This document shows, piece by piece, positions 52,481 through 61,167 of a stretch of DNA of 64,000 nucleotides. Position 1 is the first letter of the stretch; every line of letters begins with the position of its first letter. Below the pieces are notes generated by a model. It searched no databases, was not told the DNA's origin, and worked only from the letters and a program-made list of their open reading frames with translations. Origin of the DNA: RPRC01 sp034933285 (GTDB taxonomy: Bacteria > Desulfobacterota > Desulfuromonadia > Geobacterales > Geobacteraceae); contig JAYFNT010000010.1 in the NCBI GenBank assembly GCA_034933285.1, positions 1-64,000 of the forward strand, given 5' to 3'. The translations under genes and the position numbers were made by a program.

Positions 52481-53119
52481 TTACTCTCTTTCGACCCTTA
52501 CCTTGACCATTCCTTCGAATGACTTCAGCGCGTCGAAGAGTTCCTGTTTCGAAAGGGCTTCACGGTTCTTGCTCATTCGCATGCTTTTTTTCCAGAAATC
52601 CTCTCCGAACCTGCCGAAGTAATCCATGAGGAACCGAGACTGCACATAGACTCCGCGATCAAGGAAGGATTCCCCAAGGTCGGCCATTACCTGGTTGAAC
52701 AATTTCAGCTGTATGACTCCCTCGCTGTCGCCAAAGTCTCCTCCTTCATCATGATAGGTAATGGAGCTGCGCATCCAGGACAGCCCGTCCCCCCTCATGG
52801 CGGCGCCCACCACGCCGGGCATCGAGGCCGAGAGGGCAACTGTCGCGCCGTCCCGTATGGCCGCTTCGTCGATGTTGTCCACCGGACTGCTGTTGATGAA
52901 AAACACCTTGATATCTTTCCTCACGTATTCGGGATCGATCCCGAACTGATCGCAAAGAAGCTCCCTCAGGCTGCAGCCGGTCCTGACTCTTACGTAACAG
53001 CCCTTCTGCAGCAGGGTGCACAATCTCGGCAAAAGGTCCGCTTCTGGTGTCAATGTCAGCCTGAAGGTTTCGTCAGCGGCCTTTACGTCGGCCATTCCCG
53101 GGGTGTTTCCGCTTTTCAT
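52481..53119 (-). CDS. Hypothetical protein with MoaD/ThiS-like domain
   Basis: A 212-residue soluble protein. Residues about 40-105 look like a beta-grasp MoaD/ThiS fold: SLRELLCDQFGIDPEYV, VFFINSSPVDNIDEA and DGATVALSASMPG. The final Gly-Gly of sulfur carriers is not at a C-terminus, since 100 more residues follow (LKLFNQVMADLGESFLDRGV). It may be a regulator or subunit, not a carrier. It shares direction with the TetR gene, 56 bases apart. Confidence 0.6.
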   Translation of the reverse strand: MKSGNTPGMADVKAADETFRLTLTPEADLLPRLCTLLQKGCYVRVRTGCSLRELLCDQFGIDPEYVRKDIKVFFINSSPVDNIDEAAIRDGATVALSASMPGVVGAAMRGDGLSWMRSSITYHDEGGDFGDSEGVIQLKLFNQVMADLGESFLDRGVYVQSRFLMDYFGRFGEDFWKKSMRMSKNREALSKQELFDALKSFEGMVKVRVERE

Positions 53120-53175
53120 AGCAATTTACCTCTTGTCGGTTTGATTGGATACCATGGTTATTTTTTCGTATCTCT

Positions 53176-53772
53176 TCACTGCTGTCCGGTTGCCCGGAGA
53201 ACCCGGTCGAAAAATACCGAGACGAAGTTCCTGAGCGGTACGGGTGATTTCATTACCTTGGAAATCAGAAGAGCGCCTTCGAAACCGGTCAGGAAATATT
53301 CTGCAAGGGCGTTGGGGGAGCTGTCAGAGGGGATCTCCCCTGCATCGCGGGCTTCAGCCAGGCATCGTTCGAAATGAGCCATCCAGGATTGGAATATACC
53401 GGCCAGCTTCAGACGGAAATCCTCGCTCTGGTCGGCCAGTTCCTGGCCCATGTTGGCTGCAAGGCAGCCGATGCTGCAATTGTTTTTTTCAAAGCGGTCC
53501 ACGAGGCTTTCCATGCAGTTCCTGAGACGTACAAGGGGAGTGAACCTTTCGTCGGCAAGGAATGAGATGAAAATCCTGTCGATACCCTCGGCAAAATGGT
53601 CCAGGACCTGGAGTCCGAAATCCTGCTTGCTTGAAAAATAGTAATAGAAAGAGCCCTTGGGTACATTGGCCTGCTTCAGGATGGCTTCGATGCCGGTCGA
53701 GTTGAAACCCTGCCGGGCAATGATTCCCATGCCTGCCTTGATGATCTGATTTTTTGTTTCGCTGGAAGACAT
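53176..53772 (-). CDS. TetR-family transcriptional regulator
   Basis: A 198-residue repressor. The N-terminal HTH is IIARQGFNSTGIEAILKQA, then VPKGSFYYYFSSKQDFG. The ligand domain has two cysteines in NNCSIGCLAANMGQEL, like NemR/AcuR-type sensors of electrophiles or lipids. A perfect inverted repeat 11 bases before its start is the likely operator. It is divergent from the hpnI-mla operon and could control it. Confidence 0.88.
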   Translation of the reverse strand: MSSSETKNQIIKAGMGIIARQGFNSTGIEAILKQANVPKGSFYYYFSSKQDFGLQVLDHFAEGIDRIFISFLADERFTPLVRLRNCMESLVDRFEKNNCSIGCLAANMGQELADQSEDFRLKLAGIFQSWMAHFERCLAEARDAGEIPSDSSPNALAEYFLTGFEGALLISKVMKSPVPLRNFVSVFFDRVLRATGQQ

Positions 53773-53782
53773 GCGGGAATAT

Positions 53783-53797
53783 TAGACCGGTCGTCTA
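53783..53797. promoter_or_regulatory. Predicted TetR operator
   Basis: TAGAC-CGGTC-GTCTA is a perfect inverted repeat with a five-base centre, close to the TAGACC...GGTCTA boxes known for NemR-type repressors. It lies between the TetR start and the hpnI promoter region. Confidence 0.72.
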
Positions 53798-53985
53798 TAA
53801 ATGTCAAGTATTGCGTAGAGCGTGCGGGGAGGAGAGTGTGGGTGATTTTTTGCTTTACATGAAGTGTTCTCTTCCGTATTTTTCTATCGGTAGGGGACAT
53901 GTTGTTTACTTTCAGCACCAGTCTTCGCCTTTGGGCTTTTATCGCTCACTGACTCAGTCATGAATGGTTTTTGCCGGGAATTCCA

Positions 53986-55158
53986 ATGATCCGTATTTTA
54001 TTGCCATTTCTTTTCATAGCACCGCCCCTGGTTTACGGGTTTGCTTCCCTTTTGTGCGCCAGGAAGTTTTTCCATGCCTCATCCGTGGGGGGGGATTTCC
54101 ACCCTCCCGTTACCATAATCAAGCCGGTCAAGGGCGAAGATGCGGAGAGTTTCGAAAATTTCGCATCTTTCTGCAGGCAGGACTACCCGGTCTATCAGAT
54201 CGTTTTCGCCATTGCTTCGTCTGGCGACCCTGCAGTTCCCGTAATCAGGCGGCTCATGGAAAATTTCCCGGAAACTGACCTGGAACTGGTTCTTGACGAC
54301 AGGATTTACGGGCCGAATTACAAGGTTTCAAACCTGATAAATGCTTATCCGAAAGCAAAGCATGATGTAATTGTGATCTGCGACAGCGATATTCGGGTCG
54401 GGCCTCGATTCCTGCATGAAGTTGCAATGCATTTTACGGATGGGAAAGTGGGCCTTGTTACTTCGCTTTACCGCAGTTCCGGAGTGCGAAATATCGCGAC
54501 TGCTCTTGAGTCGATGGGGTTTACTGCCGATATGATTCCCAATGTGCTGGTTGCCCTGCGCCTGGAAGGCCTGACGTTCGCCCTCGGCGCATCCATGGCG
54601 GTACGCAGGAGCGCTCTGGAAAAGATCGGGGGCTTCCGGGCTCTGGCGGATTATCTGGCTGATGATTATCAGCTGGGAAACATGATACATCGTGCAGGCT
54701 TCAAACTGGCACTCTCCGCGTATTTTGTGGAAAGCGTCATGCAGCGGGAGAGCCTGCGGAGCGTCTTGTCGCGCCAGCTTCGCTGGGCGCGCACCATGCG
54801 GGCCAGTCGCGCAGGGGGGTATTTCGCCTCGGTGATCACGCAGCCTGCGCCGGCGATGCTGCTGGCGCTTGTTTCGAGCGGGTTCTCCATGGCGGGCTGG
54901 ATAGCTGTCTTGACGCTGGGCGCTGCCAGGATGTTCTGCGCAACGGTGTTCAGCAGGATATTTGTGCGGGACGGAATATTTCCCCGCTACCTGTGGCTTC
55001 TTCCAGTTCGTGACCTGCTCGCTTCAGCAGTCTGGCTGCTTTCGTTCCTGGGCAACAGGGTTGTGTGGCGTTCCAGGGTCTACCGGGTCCTCCCGGGGGG
55101 GAAAATCCGTGATATTGGGGAGCCTTTTCGCGGGCCGGGTCTGTCCCGCAACCTGTAA
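53986..55158 (+). CDS. hpnI: Hopanoid-associated glycosyltransferase HpnI (GT21-like)
   Basis: A 390-residue membrane glycosyltransferase resembling ceramide glucosyltransferase. In hopanoid producers HpnI adds N-acetylglucosamine to bacteriohopanetetrol. N-terminal anchor (ILLPFLFIAPPLVYGFASLL), then VTIIKPVKGED, the D1/D2 motif VICDSDIRVGP, and LADDYQLGN with QLRWARTMR (the D3 and Q/RxxRW motif). Two or three helices end the protein. ATG 53986 fits the site CCGGGAA better than TTG 53971. It opens an operon with Mla-type transport genes. Confidence 0.85.
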   Translation: MIRILLPFLFIAPPLVYGFASLLCARKFFHASSVGGDFHPPVTIIKPVKGEDAESFENFASFCRQDYPVYQIVFAIASSGDPAVPVIRRLMENFPETDLELVLDDRIYGPNYKVSNLINAYPKAKHDVIVICDSDIRVGPRFLHEVAMHFTDGKVGLVTSLYRSSGVRNIATALESMGFTADMIPNVLVALRLEGLTFALGASMAVRRSALEKIGGFRALADYLADDYQLGNMIHRAGFKLALSAYFVESVMQRESLRSVLSRQLRWARTMRASRAGGYFASVITQPAPAMLLALVSSGFSMAGWIAVLTLGAARMFCATVFSRIFVRDGIFPRYLWLLPVRDLLASAVWLLSFLGNRVVWRSRVYRVLPGGKIRDIGEPFRGPGLSRNL

Positions 55159-55252
55159 GAGAGTAATAATGTTCAGATAATAGCGTTCAGAGTCTTTACA
55201 TTTGCCCCTGAATTCATATATTATGGTCTATTATTTTCCCGGGAGTGTTTTT

Positions 55253-56023
55253 TTGTCATCTTTGTTTTCATATCTGGGCAGGCCTGCCGTGTCGGTGCTG
55301 CGTGAAATGGGACGAATGGTCCTTTTTCTTTTTTATGCCGTCTGGATGTTGTTCCGGGCGCCCGGCAAGCTGATCCCTATACTCAAGCAAATCAAGTTCA
55401 TTGGCGCGAAATCCTTTTTCGTCATTTTTCTTACAGCTGCGTTTACCGGCATGGTACTCGGTCTCCAGGGGTACTACACCCTGACGAAAACCGGCACCGA
55501 GGGGATGCTTGGTTCTGTCGTGGCCCTTTCCCTGATCCGGGAGCTGGGGCCGGTCCTTGCCGCGCTGATGGTGACGGGCCGGGCCGGAAGCGCTATTACC
55601 GCTGAGATAGGCATCATGAGGATAACAGAGCAGATCGACGCGCTTGAGACCATGGCGCTGGAACCGTTCAAGTACCTCATGTCGCCCAAGATTTTGGCCG
55701 CCCTCGTAGCGCTGCCGCTTCTTTGCTCGATTTTCGACGTTGTCGGCATCGGCGGAGGCTACCTCGTGGGGGTAAAAATGATGGGCCTGAATCCGGGAGC
55801 CTACATCAACGGAATGGAAAAGAGCGTCGAATGGAAGGATGTCTACTCGGGACTCGTGAAATCCGTCTCGTTCGGCCTCATCATCTCATGGGTCTGCTGC
55901 TACAAGGGTTTCTATACAACGCGAGGCGCCGAAGGGGTTTCACGCTCGACTACCGATGCCGTCGTAATGTCGTCTGTACTGATACTGATATGGGACTACT
56001 TCCTTACATCAGTAATGATGTAG
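55253..56023 (+). CDS. mlaE: MlaE-type ABC transporter permease
   Basis: About 256 residues, five or six helices. Family marks are FTGMVLGLQGYYTL, GSVVALSLIRELGPVLAALM and RITEQIDALETMALEP. It is the inner-membrane permease of a lipid transport system that moves phospholipids between the two membranes. TTG 55253 is favoured by GGGAG at 55241-55245; ATG 55223 is an alternative. Confidence 0.9.
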   Translation: MSSLFSYLGRPAVSVLREMGRMVLFLFYAVWMLFRAPGKLIPILKQIKFIGAKSFFVIFLTAAFTGMVLGLQGYYTLTKTGTEGMLGSVVALSLIRELGPVLAALMVTGRAGSAITAEIGIMRITEQIDALETMALEPFKYLMSPKILAALVALPLLCSIFDVVGIGGGYLVGVKMMGLNPGAYINGMEKSVEWKDVYSGLVKSVSFGLIISWVCCYKGFYTTRGAEGVSRSTTDAVVMSSVLILIWDYFLTSVMM

Positions 56024-56059
56024 ACCGAGGATGGATGGCCGCGGAGGAGATGCGCCGGA

Positions 56060-56806
56060 ATGATTGAACTGATTCGCCTGACAAAGTCCTTTGGCAAGCA
56101 GCTGGTGCTGAATGATCTCAACCTGAAAATCCCGGCAGGGAAGATCACCGCCGTAATCGGTCCCAGCGGCGAGGGGAAGAGTGTTCTCCTGAAGCATATG
56201 ATCGGCCTGCTTAGGCCTGACAGCGGCAAGGTCCTGGTGGATGGCGAGGATATAACCTGGCTCGGGCGGAGCCAGCTGAACCGGGTCAGGGAAAAATTCG
56301 GCATGCTCTTCCAGGGCGTTGCTCTGTTCGATTCAATGACGGTGTTCGAAAACGTGGCTTTTCCGCTTGAGGAAAAGACACGTTTGTCCAGGGGCGAGAT
56401 CCATGATCGGGTGCATGAGGCGCTTGAGCATGTCGGCCTTAAGGATGTGGACGAAAAGTATCCCGACCAGCTTTCCGGCGGGATGAAAAAGCGCGTCGGC
56501 CTGGCCAGGGCGCTGCTCCTCAAACCGGATATCATTCTTTTTGACGAGCCGACCACCGGTCTGGATCCGATCATTTGCAATGCAATGCACAGGCTCATAA
56601 AGCAGACCCAGGAGCGTTTCGGCTTTACCGCGGTCATCGTGTCCCACGAGGTTCCGTCGATTTTCGAAATCTGTGATTATGTCGCCATGCTGTACCGGGG
56701 CCGGATACAGATGAGGGGTACCCCCGAAGAGATCAGGGCAAGCGAGGATCCGGTGCTCCGGCAGTTCATAACCGGTGAGCTTGAGGGGCCTTTGCAGTTT
56801 GTATGA
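56060..56806 (+). CDS. mlaF: MlaF-type ABC transporter ATPase
   Basis: A 248-residue ATPase powering the Mla-type system. Walker A is GPSGEGKSVLLKH, the signature LSGGMKKRVGLARAL, Walker B ILFDEPTTGLDP, and the H-loop VSHEVPS. GGAGGAGA precedes ATG 56060; 36 bases separate it from mlaE. Confidence 0.93.
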   Translation: MIELIRLTKSFGKQLVLNDLNLKIPAGKITAVIGPSGEGKSVLLKHMIGLLRPDSGKVLVDGEDITWLGRSQLNRVREKFGMLFQGVALFDSMTVFENVAFPLEEKTRLSRGEIHDRVHEALEHVGLKDVDEKYPDQLSGGMKKRVGLARALLLKPDIILFDEPTTGLDPIICNAMHRLIKQTQERFGFTAVIVSHEVPSIFEICDYVAMLYRGRIQMRGTPEEIRASEDPVLRQFITGELEGPLQFV

Positions 56807-56846
56807 ATTGAAATTTCGGGGAAATTATTTCTGTTGCGGGTGAGCA

Positions 56847-57302
56847 ATGAAAAAGAATGCCAATCTTGAAACTATCGTCGGGGTTTTCGTGCTTGTAGGA
56901 ATACTTTGCCTTTCCTACCTGTCCATAAAGCTGGGGAAGATGGAGGTTATTGGAGGCGATACTTACACGGTGTATGCCAACTTCGATTCGACATCCGGTC
57001 TTAAAAGCGGCGCGTCTGTCGAGATAGCCGGTGTCGAAGTCGGGAGGGTGGATCGCATTTCTCTGGATGAAAAGGCCGGATACACGGCCAGGGTTTCATT
57101 GAAGGTCGATTCCGGAATCGTGCTGCAGGATGACGTAATCGCATCGGTCCGTACCCGTGGGATCATCGGTGACAAATACATAATGTTGAAGCCGGGCGGA
57201 TCCGACGTGGTCCTCAAGGATGGTGGAAGGATTCGTGAAACCGAATCCGCCATTGATTTCGAGAGCCTAATCAGCAAATTCATCCATGGCAAGGTCGACT
57301 GA
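56847..57302 (+). CDS. mlaD: MlaD-type lipid-binding protein (MCE domain)
   Basis: A 151-residue protein with an N-terminal anchor (IVGVFVLVGILCLSYLSIKL) and one MCE domain (FDSTSGLKSGASVEIAGVEV, then VRTRGIIGDKYIMLKPGG). It would form a periplasmic hexamer on the MlaEF complex. The end (DFESLISKFIHGKVD) is short, as in minimal MlaD. Confidence 0.92.
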   Translation: MKKNANLETIVGVFVLVGILCLSYLSIKLGKMEVIGGDTYTVYANFDSTSGLKSGASVEIAGVEVGRVDRISLDEKAGYTARVSLKVDSGIVLQDDVIASVRTRGIIGDKYIMLKPGGSDVVLKDGGRIRETESAIDFESLISKFIHGKVD

Positions 57303-57318
57303 GAGGGAGGAAGGAGAG

Positions 57319-58689
57319 ATGTGTCTTTCAATTCGTTCAATACAAGTGGTTTTGTGCCTGATCATGATTGCCGCGGTTCCGGCTTTCGGAGCGGAAGAGA
57401 AACCGGGAAAGCTGGTGCTGGGTCTTGATGAGTGCATACGCAGAGCCTTGAACACGGCTCCCGAACTGGGTGAAGCAAGGGCTGACATTGAACTTGCCCA
57501 GGCGAAACTGGAAGAGGCCAAATCGCACAGGTATCCACAGATTGAGTTCCTGGGCCTGTTCGGCCCTGTCTCCCAGGCCCGGGGCAACCAGGTGTATTCC
57601 CAGGACCGCATCGACCACCTGCATGGCCTTACGGTATTCGCGAGGGGCGATGCGACGCTTGTCCAGCCGATATACACCTTTGGCAAGATAAGCGAGCGGA
57701 TGAAGGCGGCGACGCACGGCATAGCGGTTGACAGAGCCAAAAAGGAACAGAAGGACAACGAGATAGCCCTTAAGGTCAAGGAGTACTATTACGGCCTTCT
57801 TCTGTCACGGGAGATGAAGGAACTGGTATCGGAAGTCGGGGAGACTCTCGACAAGGCCAGGGACAAGGCTAGGACGCTGCTGGACAAGAGTTCCCCCAAT
57901 GTGGAATTGCTCGACATCTACAAGCTGGATGCCTTTTCGGGAGAAGTCAGGAAATACACTGAAGAGGCAAGAAAAGGTGAATCGCTGGCTCTTGCGGCGC
58001 TCCGCGTCCAGACCGGTCTGCCTGCCGACACAGCTTTGGATATTGCCACCGACCGCCTTGTCCCGGAGGGGAAGGGAGCGGAAGGTGATCTGGCTTCCTA
58101 TCTGGATGCCGCTATGTTCAAGCGTCCTGAATACAAGCAACTGAAAGAGGGCCTGCAGGCCCGTTCCGCCCTTGTGCGGGCGGTCAGGGCTGACTATTAT
58201 CCCGACATTTTCCTCGGAGGTTACCTTTCAGCAGCGTACTCCCCTGACCGGGATCGGGTAACGAACCCATGGGTGCCGGACCAGTTCAACCATTTGTGGG
58301 CCGGTATCGCTCTGGGAATGAAATGGAAGATCGATTTCGGCATTACCAGCGCCAAGGTTGCCGAAGAGCAGGCGCAGTATGCGCGACTCATAAGCACTAA
58401 CGACTATGCCATGGCCAATATCCCTCTCCAGATCCGCAAGGCCTACCTGGAACTCCAGGAATCGGAGAAGAGCATCGGCGCCACCAAGGATGCCTACACC
58501 AACGCGAAAAAATGGGCGGTGGCCGCTGTCGCCAATTTCGACCTGGGTATCGGGCTGGCCAAGGAGATCTTCGATGCATTGCAGAATTACGCCAAGATGC
58601 GGGCCGATTATTTCCAGTCCGTCTATAACTACAACATGTCACGCGCAAACCTTGCCTATGCAGTCGGCGAGGTGCCGCTCAAGAAATAA
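57319..58689 (+). CDS. TolC-family outer membrane protein
   Basis: A 456-residue protein with signal peptide (VLCLIMIAAVPAFGAE) and two outer-membrane-efflux repeats: LDECIRRALNTAPELGEARA and later the coiled coil around IRKAYLELQESEKSIGATKD. ATG 57319 follows a strong site (GGAGGAAGGAGAG); the longer frame from 57286 overlaps mlaD. A TolC-like channel inside an Mla operon suggests that this system delivers lipid, perhaps modified hopanoid, in an outward direction. Confidence 0.88.
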   Translation: MCLSIRSIQVVLCLIMIAAVPAFGAEEKPGKLVLGLDECIRRALNTAPELGEARADIELAQAKLEEAKSHRYPQIEFLGLFGPVSQARGNQVYSQDRIDHLHGLTVFARGDATLVQPIYTFGKISERMKAATHGIAVDRAKKEQKDNEIALKVKEYYYGLLLSREMKELVSEVGETLDKARDKARTLLDKSSPNVELLDIYKLDAFSGEVRKYTEEARKGESLALAALRVQTGLPADTALDIATDRLVPEGKGAEGDLASYLDAAMFKRPEYKQLKEGLQARSALVRAVRADYYPDIFLGGYLSAAYSPDRDRVTNPWVPDQFNHLWAGIALGMKWKIDFGITSAKVAEEQAQYARLISTNDYAMANIPLQIRKAYLELQESEKSIGATKDAYTNAKKWAVAAVANFDLGIGLAKEIFDALQNYAKMRADYFQSVYNYNMSRANLAYAVGEVPLKK

Positions 58690-58705
58690 GAAAGGGGTAG
58701 GGAAG

Positions 58706-59314
58706 ATGAAAAAGTCGTTTGCAGCAGCACTCGGTCTGGTGTTGGCCGGTGCATTTTTGGCGGGCCAGGCCTTTGCGGGTGCTGTTACCGATGATGTGAA
58801 GAAAACGGTTGACCAGGTAGTTAACATCGTGTCGAATCCCGACTTCAAGAAGTCCAGAAACGAATCGAAAAAACGCGCGGCCCTGAAAAGCGCCATAAGC
58901 AGAATGTTCGATTACGGGGAAATGGCCAAGAGATCGATGGGCGTCAACTGGAAGGCCAGGACGAAGGCAGAGCAGAAGGAATTCGTGGGTCTTTTTTCCA
59001 CCCTGCTGGAAAATTCCTATGCGGGAAAGATAGAGTCTTATAACAATGAAAAGATAGTCTATAACGGTGAAACCGTGAACGGCACTTACGCCGAAGTCAA
59101 ATCGCGGGTCATCACTGCCAAAAGGGACGAGTTCACCCTCGACTATCGCCTGATGCGGCAGGGAAACCGCTGGATGGTCTACGATGTCGTAATTGAAGGG
59201 GTAAGCCTGGTGTCCAATTACCGCTCACAGTTCAACAAGATCATCGTGAGCCAGGGGTACGGCGAACTGGTGAAGAAGCTCCGTTCCAAGAGCGAGGAGA
59301 TCAAGGCGCCGTAA
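58706..59314 (+). CDS. mlaC: MlaC-type periplasmic lipid carrier
   Basis: A 202-residue Ttg2D/MlaC protein with signal peptide (LGLVLAGAFLAGQAFA). Family segments are RMFDYGEMAKRSMGVNWKA, EQKEFVGLFSTLLENSYAGK and GNRWMVYDVVIEGVSLVSNY. It carries lipid across the periplasm between MlaD and the outer membrane. ATG 58706 follows GGGGTAGGGAAG. Confidence 0.9.
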   Translation: MKKSFAAALGLVLAGAFLAGQAFAGAVTDDVKKTVDQVVNIVSNPDFKKSRNESKKRAALKSAISRMFDYGEMAKRSMGVNWKARTKAEQKEFVGLFSTLLENSYAGKIESYNNEKIVYNGETVNGTYAEVKSRVITAKRDEFTLDYRLMRQGNRWMVYDVVIEGVSLVSNYRSQFNKIIVSQGYGELVKKLRSKSEEIKAP

Positions 59315-59348
59315 AGCGGTTGGCAGAACTCAACCTGGTGGAGGTTCT

Positions 59349-59684
59349 ATGAAAAAGATGCTGATTGTTTTGCTGCTGCTTGTATTGACCGGTTGTGCAA
59401 CTGCCAACAGACCTTACCCGCTGGTGGAGACCGATTCCGAGGAAGTCCGGAATTGCAGGCAGGTGGCAAGGTTCCGCGGCCCTGACGGTTACAGGTTTTG
59501 GGGGCCGCCCGCGGTTATCGGAGATTTCAAGTACGAGTCGGCGGTGAAGGCCAAGGCAATGGGAGCTACCCACATCCATTGGCGGACCGGGGGACCTGGC
59601 ATTGAGGGCAACCTCACGGGGTGGGCCTATGACTGCACCGGCATTCTGGATGAGAAGGCCACGGACAGGGATGATAACTGGTAA
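59349..59684 (+). CDS. Small lipoprotein (DUF4156-like)
   Basis: A 111-residue lipoprotein with lipobox LVLTGCATA. The body (RNCRQVARFRGPDG, then AVKAKAMGATHIHWRTGG) matches small DUF4156-like lipoproteins, where a Lys/Ala helix precedes a strand. GGTGGAGG precedes ATG 59349. It is the last gene of the hpnI-mla operon. Confidence 0.78.
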   Translation: MKKMLIVLLLLVLTGCATANRPYPLVETDSEEVRNCRQVARFRGPDGYRFWGPPAVIGDFKYESAVKAKAMGATHIHWRTGGPGIEGNLTGWAYDCTGILDEKATDRDDNW

Positions 59685-59690
59685 ATACCG

Positions 59691-59742
59691 CGAGCCGGGT
59701 GCGAGAGGTTTGTTCAAGTTGATTCGCACCCGGCTCGTCTTT
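59691..59742 (+). terminator. Strong terminator of the hpnI-mla operon
   Basis: CGAGCCGGGTGCGA (59691-59704) pairs perfectly with TCGCACCCGGCTCG (59724-59737), followed by TCTTTTG. Confidence 0.9.
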
Positions 59743-59805
59743 TGCCTGGACGGGCAGTCTGATCGGAAACCCCGGCTTTCAGCCGGAGTTATTACATGCA
59801 AACGA

Positions 59806-60243
59806 TCAATTCAGCTCTGAAGTGCAGTGCGGGCAACGGACTGCGCCTATGGGGATCACCGACAGGCAGAACCTGCATTCCTTGGTATCTGGTGCGGCAG
59901 GCGCCGGTTCAGGCTCCCTCCGCATGCGGTTGATCTGGCGGATCAGCAGGAATATGGCAAAGGCCACGATCACGAAATCCAGGATAGTGTTGAAAAACAG
60001 GCCATAGTTGATCGTGGCGGCGCCTGCCTTTTTTGCTTCCTCCAGGCTGGTGAAGTGATTTCCCGAGAGGTCTATGAACAGGTTGGAGAAATTCACCTTC
60101 CCGAGAAGCAAACCGATTGGGGGCATTAGGACATCGCTGACGAAAGAAGTGACGATTTTTCCGAATGCGCCACCGATGACGATACCGACCGCCAGGTCGA
60201 CCACATTCCCCCGCATGACGAATTCCTTGAATTCCTTGAACAT
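59806..60243 (-). CDS. mscL: Large-conductance mechanosensitive channel with zinc-ribbon-like tail
   Basis: A 145-residue MscL that opens under membrane tension to release solutes in osmotic downshock. Start FKEFKEFVMRGNVVDLAVGI and helix 2 region GLFFNTILDFVIVAFAIFLL are typical. The usual C-terminal helix is followed by a four-cysteine element: CRFC and CPHC separated by 11 residues, like a zinc ribbon. ATG 60243 follows GGGGAGGAAA. It pairs functionally with the trehalose and NhaA osmotic genes elsewhere in the window. Confidence 0.92.
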   Translation of the reverse strand: MFKEFKEFVMRGNVVDLAVGIVIGGAFGKIVTSFVSDVLMPPIGLLLGKVNFSNLFIDLSGNHFTSLEEAKKAGAATINYGLFFNTILDFVIVAFAIFLLIRQINRMRREPEPAPAAPDTKECRFCLSVIPIGAVRCPHCTSELN

Positions 60244-60492
60244 TTTTTCCTCCCCTGTCCATGATGTGACGTCCGGCACTATGGCCGTGCTGTTGAAGCG
60301 TGAGCCGGGCTCAAGCTGGAACCGGAATCGCTGAAATTTCGCAGAACAGCCGGTTGCTGCAAGTTGAATAAGTTAAAAGCCTGTTATTCTTTATCGTTAA
60401 CTTATATAAAGCTCAGCAGGCTGTCAACAGTATTTTGAATTGTATCAAAGAGCTTGACGGGTAACAGCCTTTTTTGTAAATGTTTACCTGTA

Positions 60493-61086
60493 ATGTCAAA
60501 GACACTCTATTCCATACCCAATACTCTCAGCGGCCTCAGGCTGCTGTCAGTGCCGGTGCTTGTTTTACTGGCCTTTTTTGGCTTTGACACTGAGTTTACC
60601 ATAATATTTGTTTGTGCGCTCCTTACCGATATGGCCGACGGTTATCTCGCCCGCCGACTGGGCCAGGAGTCTGAATTGGGCGCCAGGCTCGACAGTTGGG
60701 GAGATTTCGCGGTTTACACTGCAACGCCTGTTTGCGCCTGGATGCTATGGCCTGAATTGATATTGAGAGAACTGCCGTACGTGTCCGCCGTAGTCGCCAG
60801 CTTCCTGTTGCCCGTTGCGGTCGGTTTTTTAAAGTACCGTGGTCTGACGAGTTATCACACCTGGGGAGCAAAACTGTCGGCTGTTCTGATGGGGACAGGC
60901 ACAGTGCTCCTGTTTTCGGGGTTCGCCCACTGGCCTTTTCGTTTTTCGACAGGCATCCTGGTGCTTGCGCAACTGGAGGAGATCGCCATAACGATCATAC
61001 TGCCCGAACTCCATTCGAACGTTCCGTCCGTCTGGCATGCATTCAGGCTGGCAAGAGCCGGACGAGGGGATGGGATGTCAGGCTGA
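60493..61086 (+). CDS. CDP-alcohol phosphatidyltransferase family protein
   Basis: A 197-residue membrane enzyme. The signature DG-x2-AR-x8-G-x3-D-x3-D is complete in DGYLARRLGQ followed by SELGARLDSWGD. Members make phospholipid headgroups from a CDP-activated lipid, for example phosphatidylglycerol phosphate. Six hydrophobic stretches are visible. ATG 60493 starts MSKTLYSIPNTLSGLRLLSV, the family beginning. Confidence 0.85.
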   Translation: MSKTLYSIPNTLSGLRLLSVPVLVLLAFFGFDTEFTIIFVCALLTDMADGYLARRLGQESELGARLDSWGDFAVYTATPVCAWMLWPELILRELPYVSAVVASFLLPVAVGFLKYRGLTSYHTWGAKLSAVLMGTGTVLLFSGFAHWPFRFSTGILVLAQLEEIAITIILPELHSNVPSVWHAFRLARAGRGDGMSG

Positions 61087-61167
61087 GTGGAGTTCGTTGC
61101 GAAGGATGTGGAACGGTATGCCGTTGAATGCGTGCTCTGCCCATGATGGAAAAAAGGATGAAGGGTA

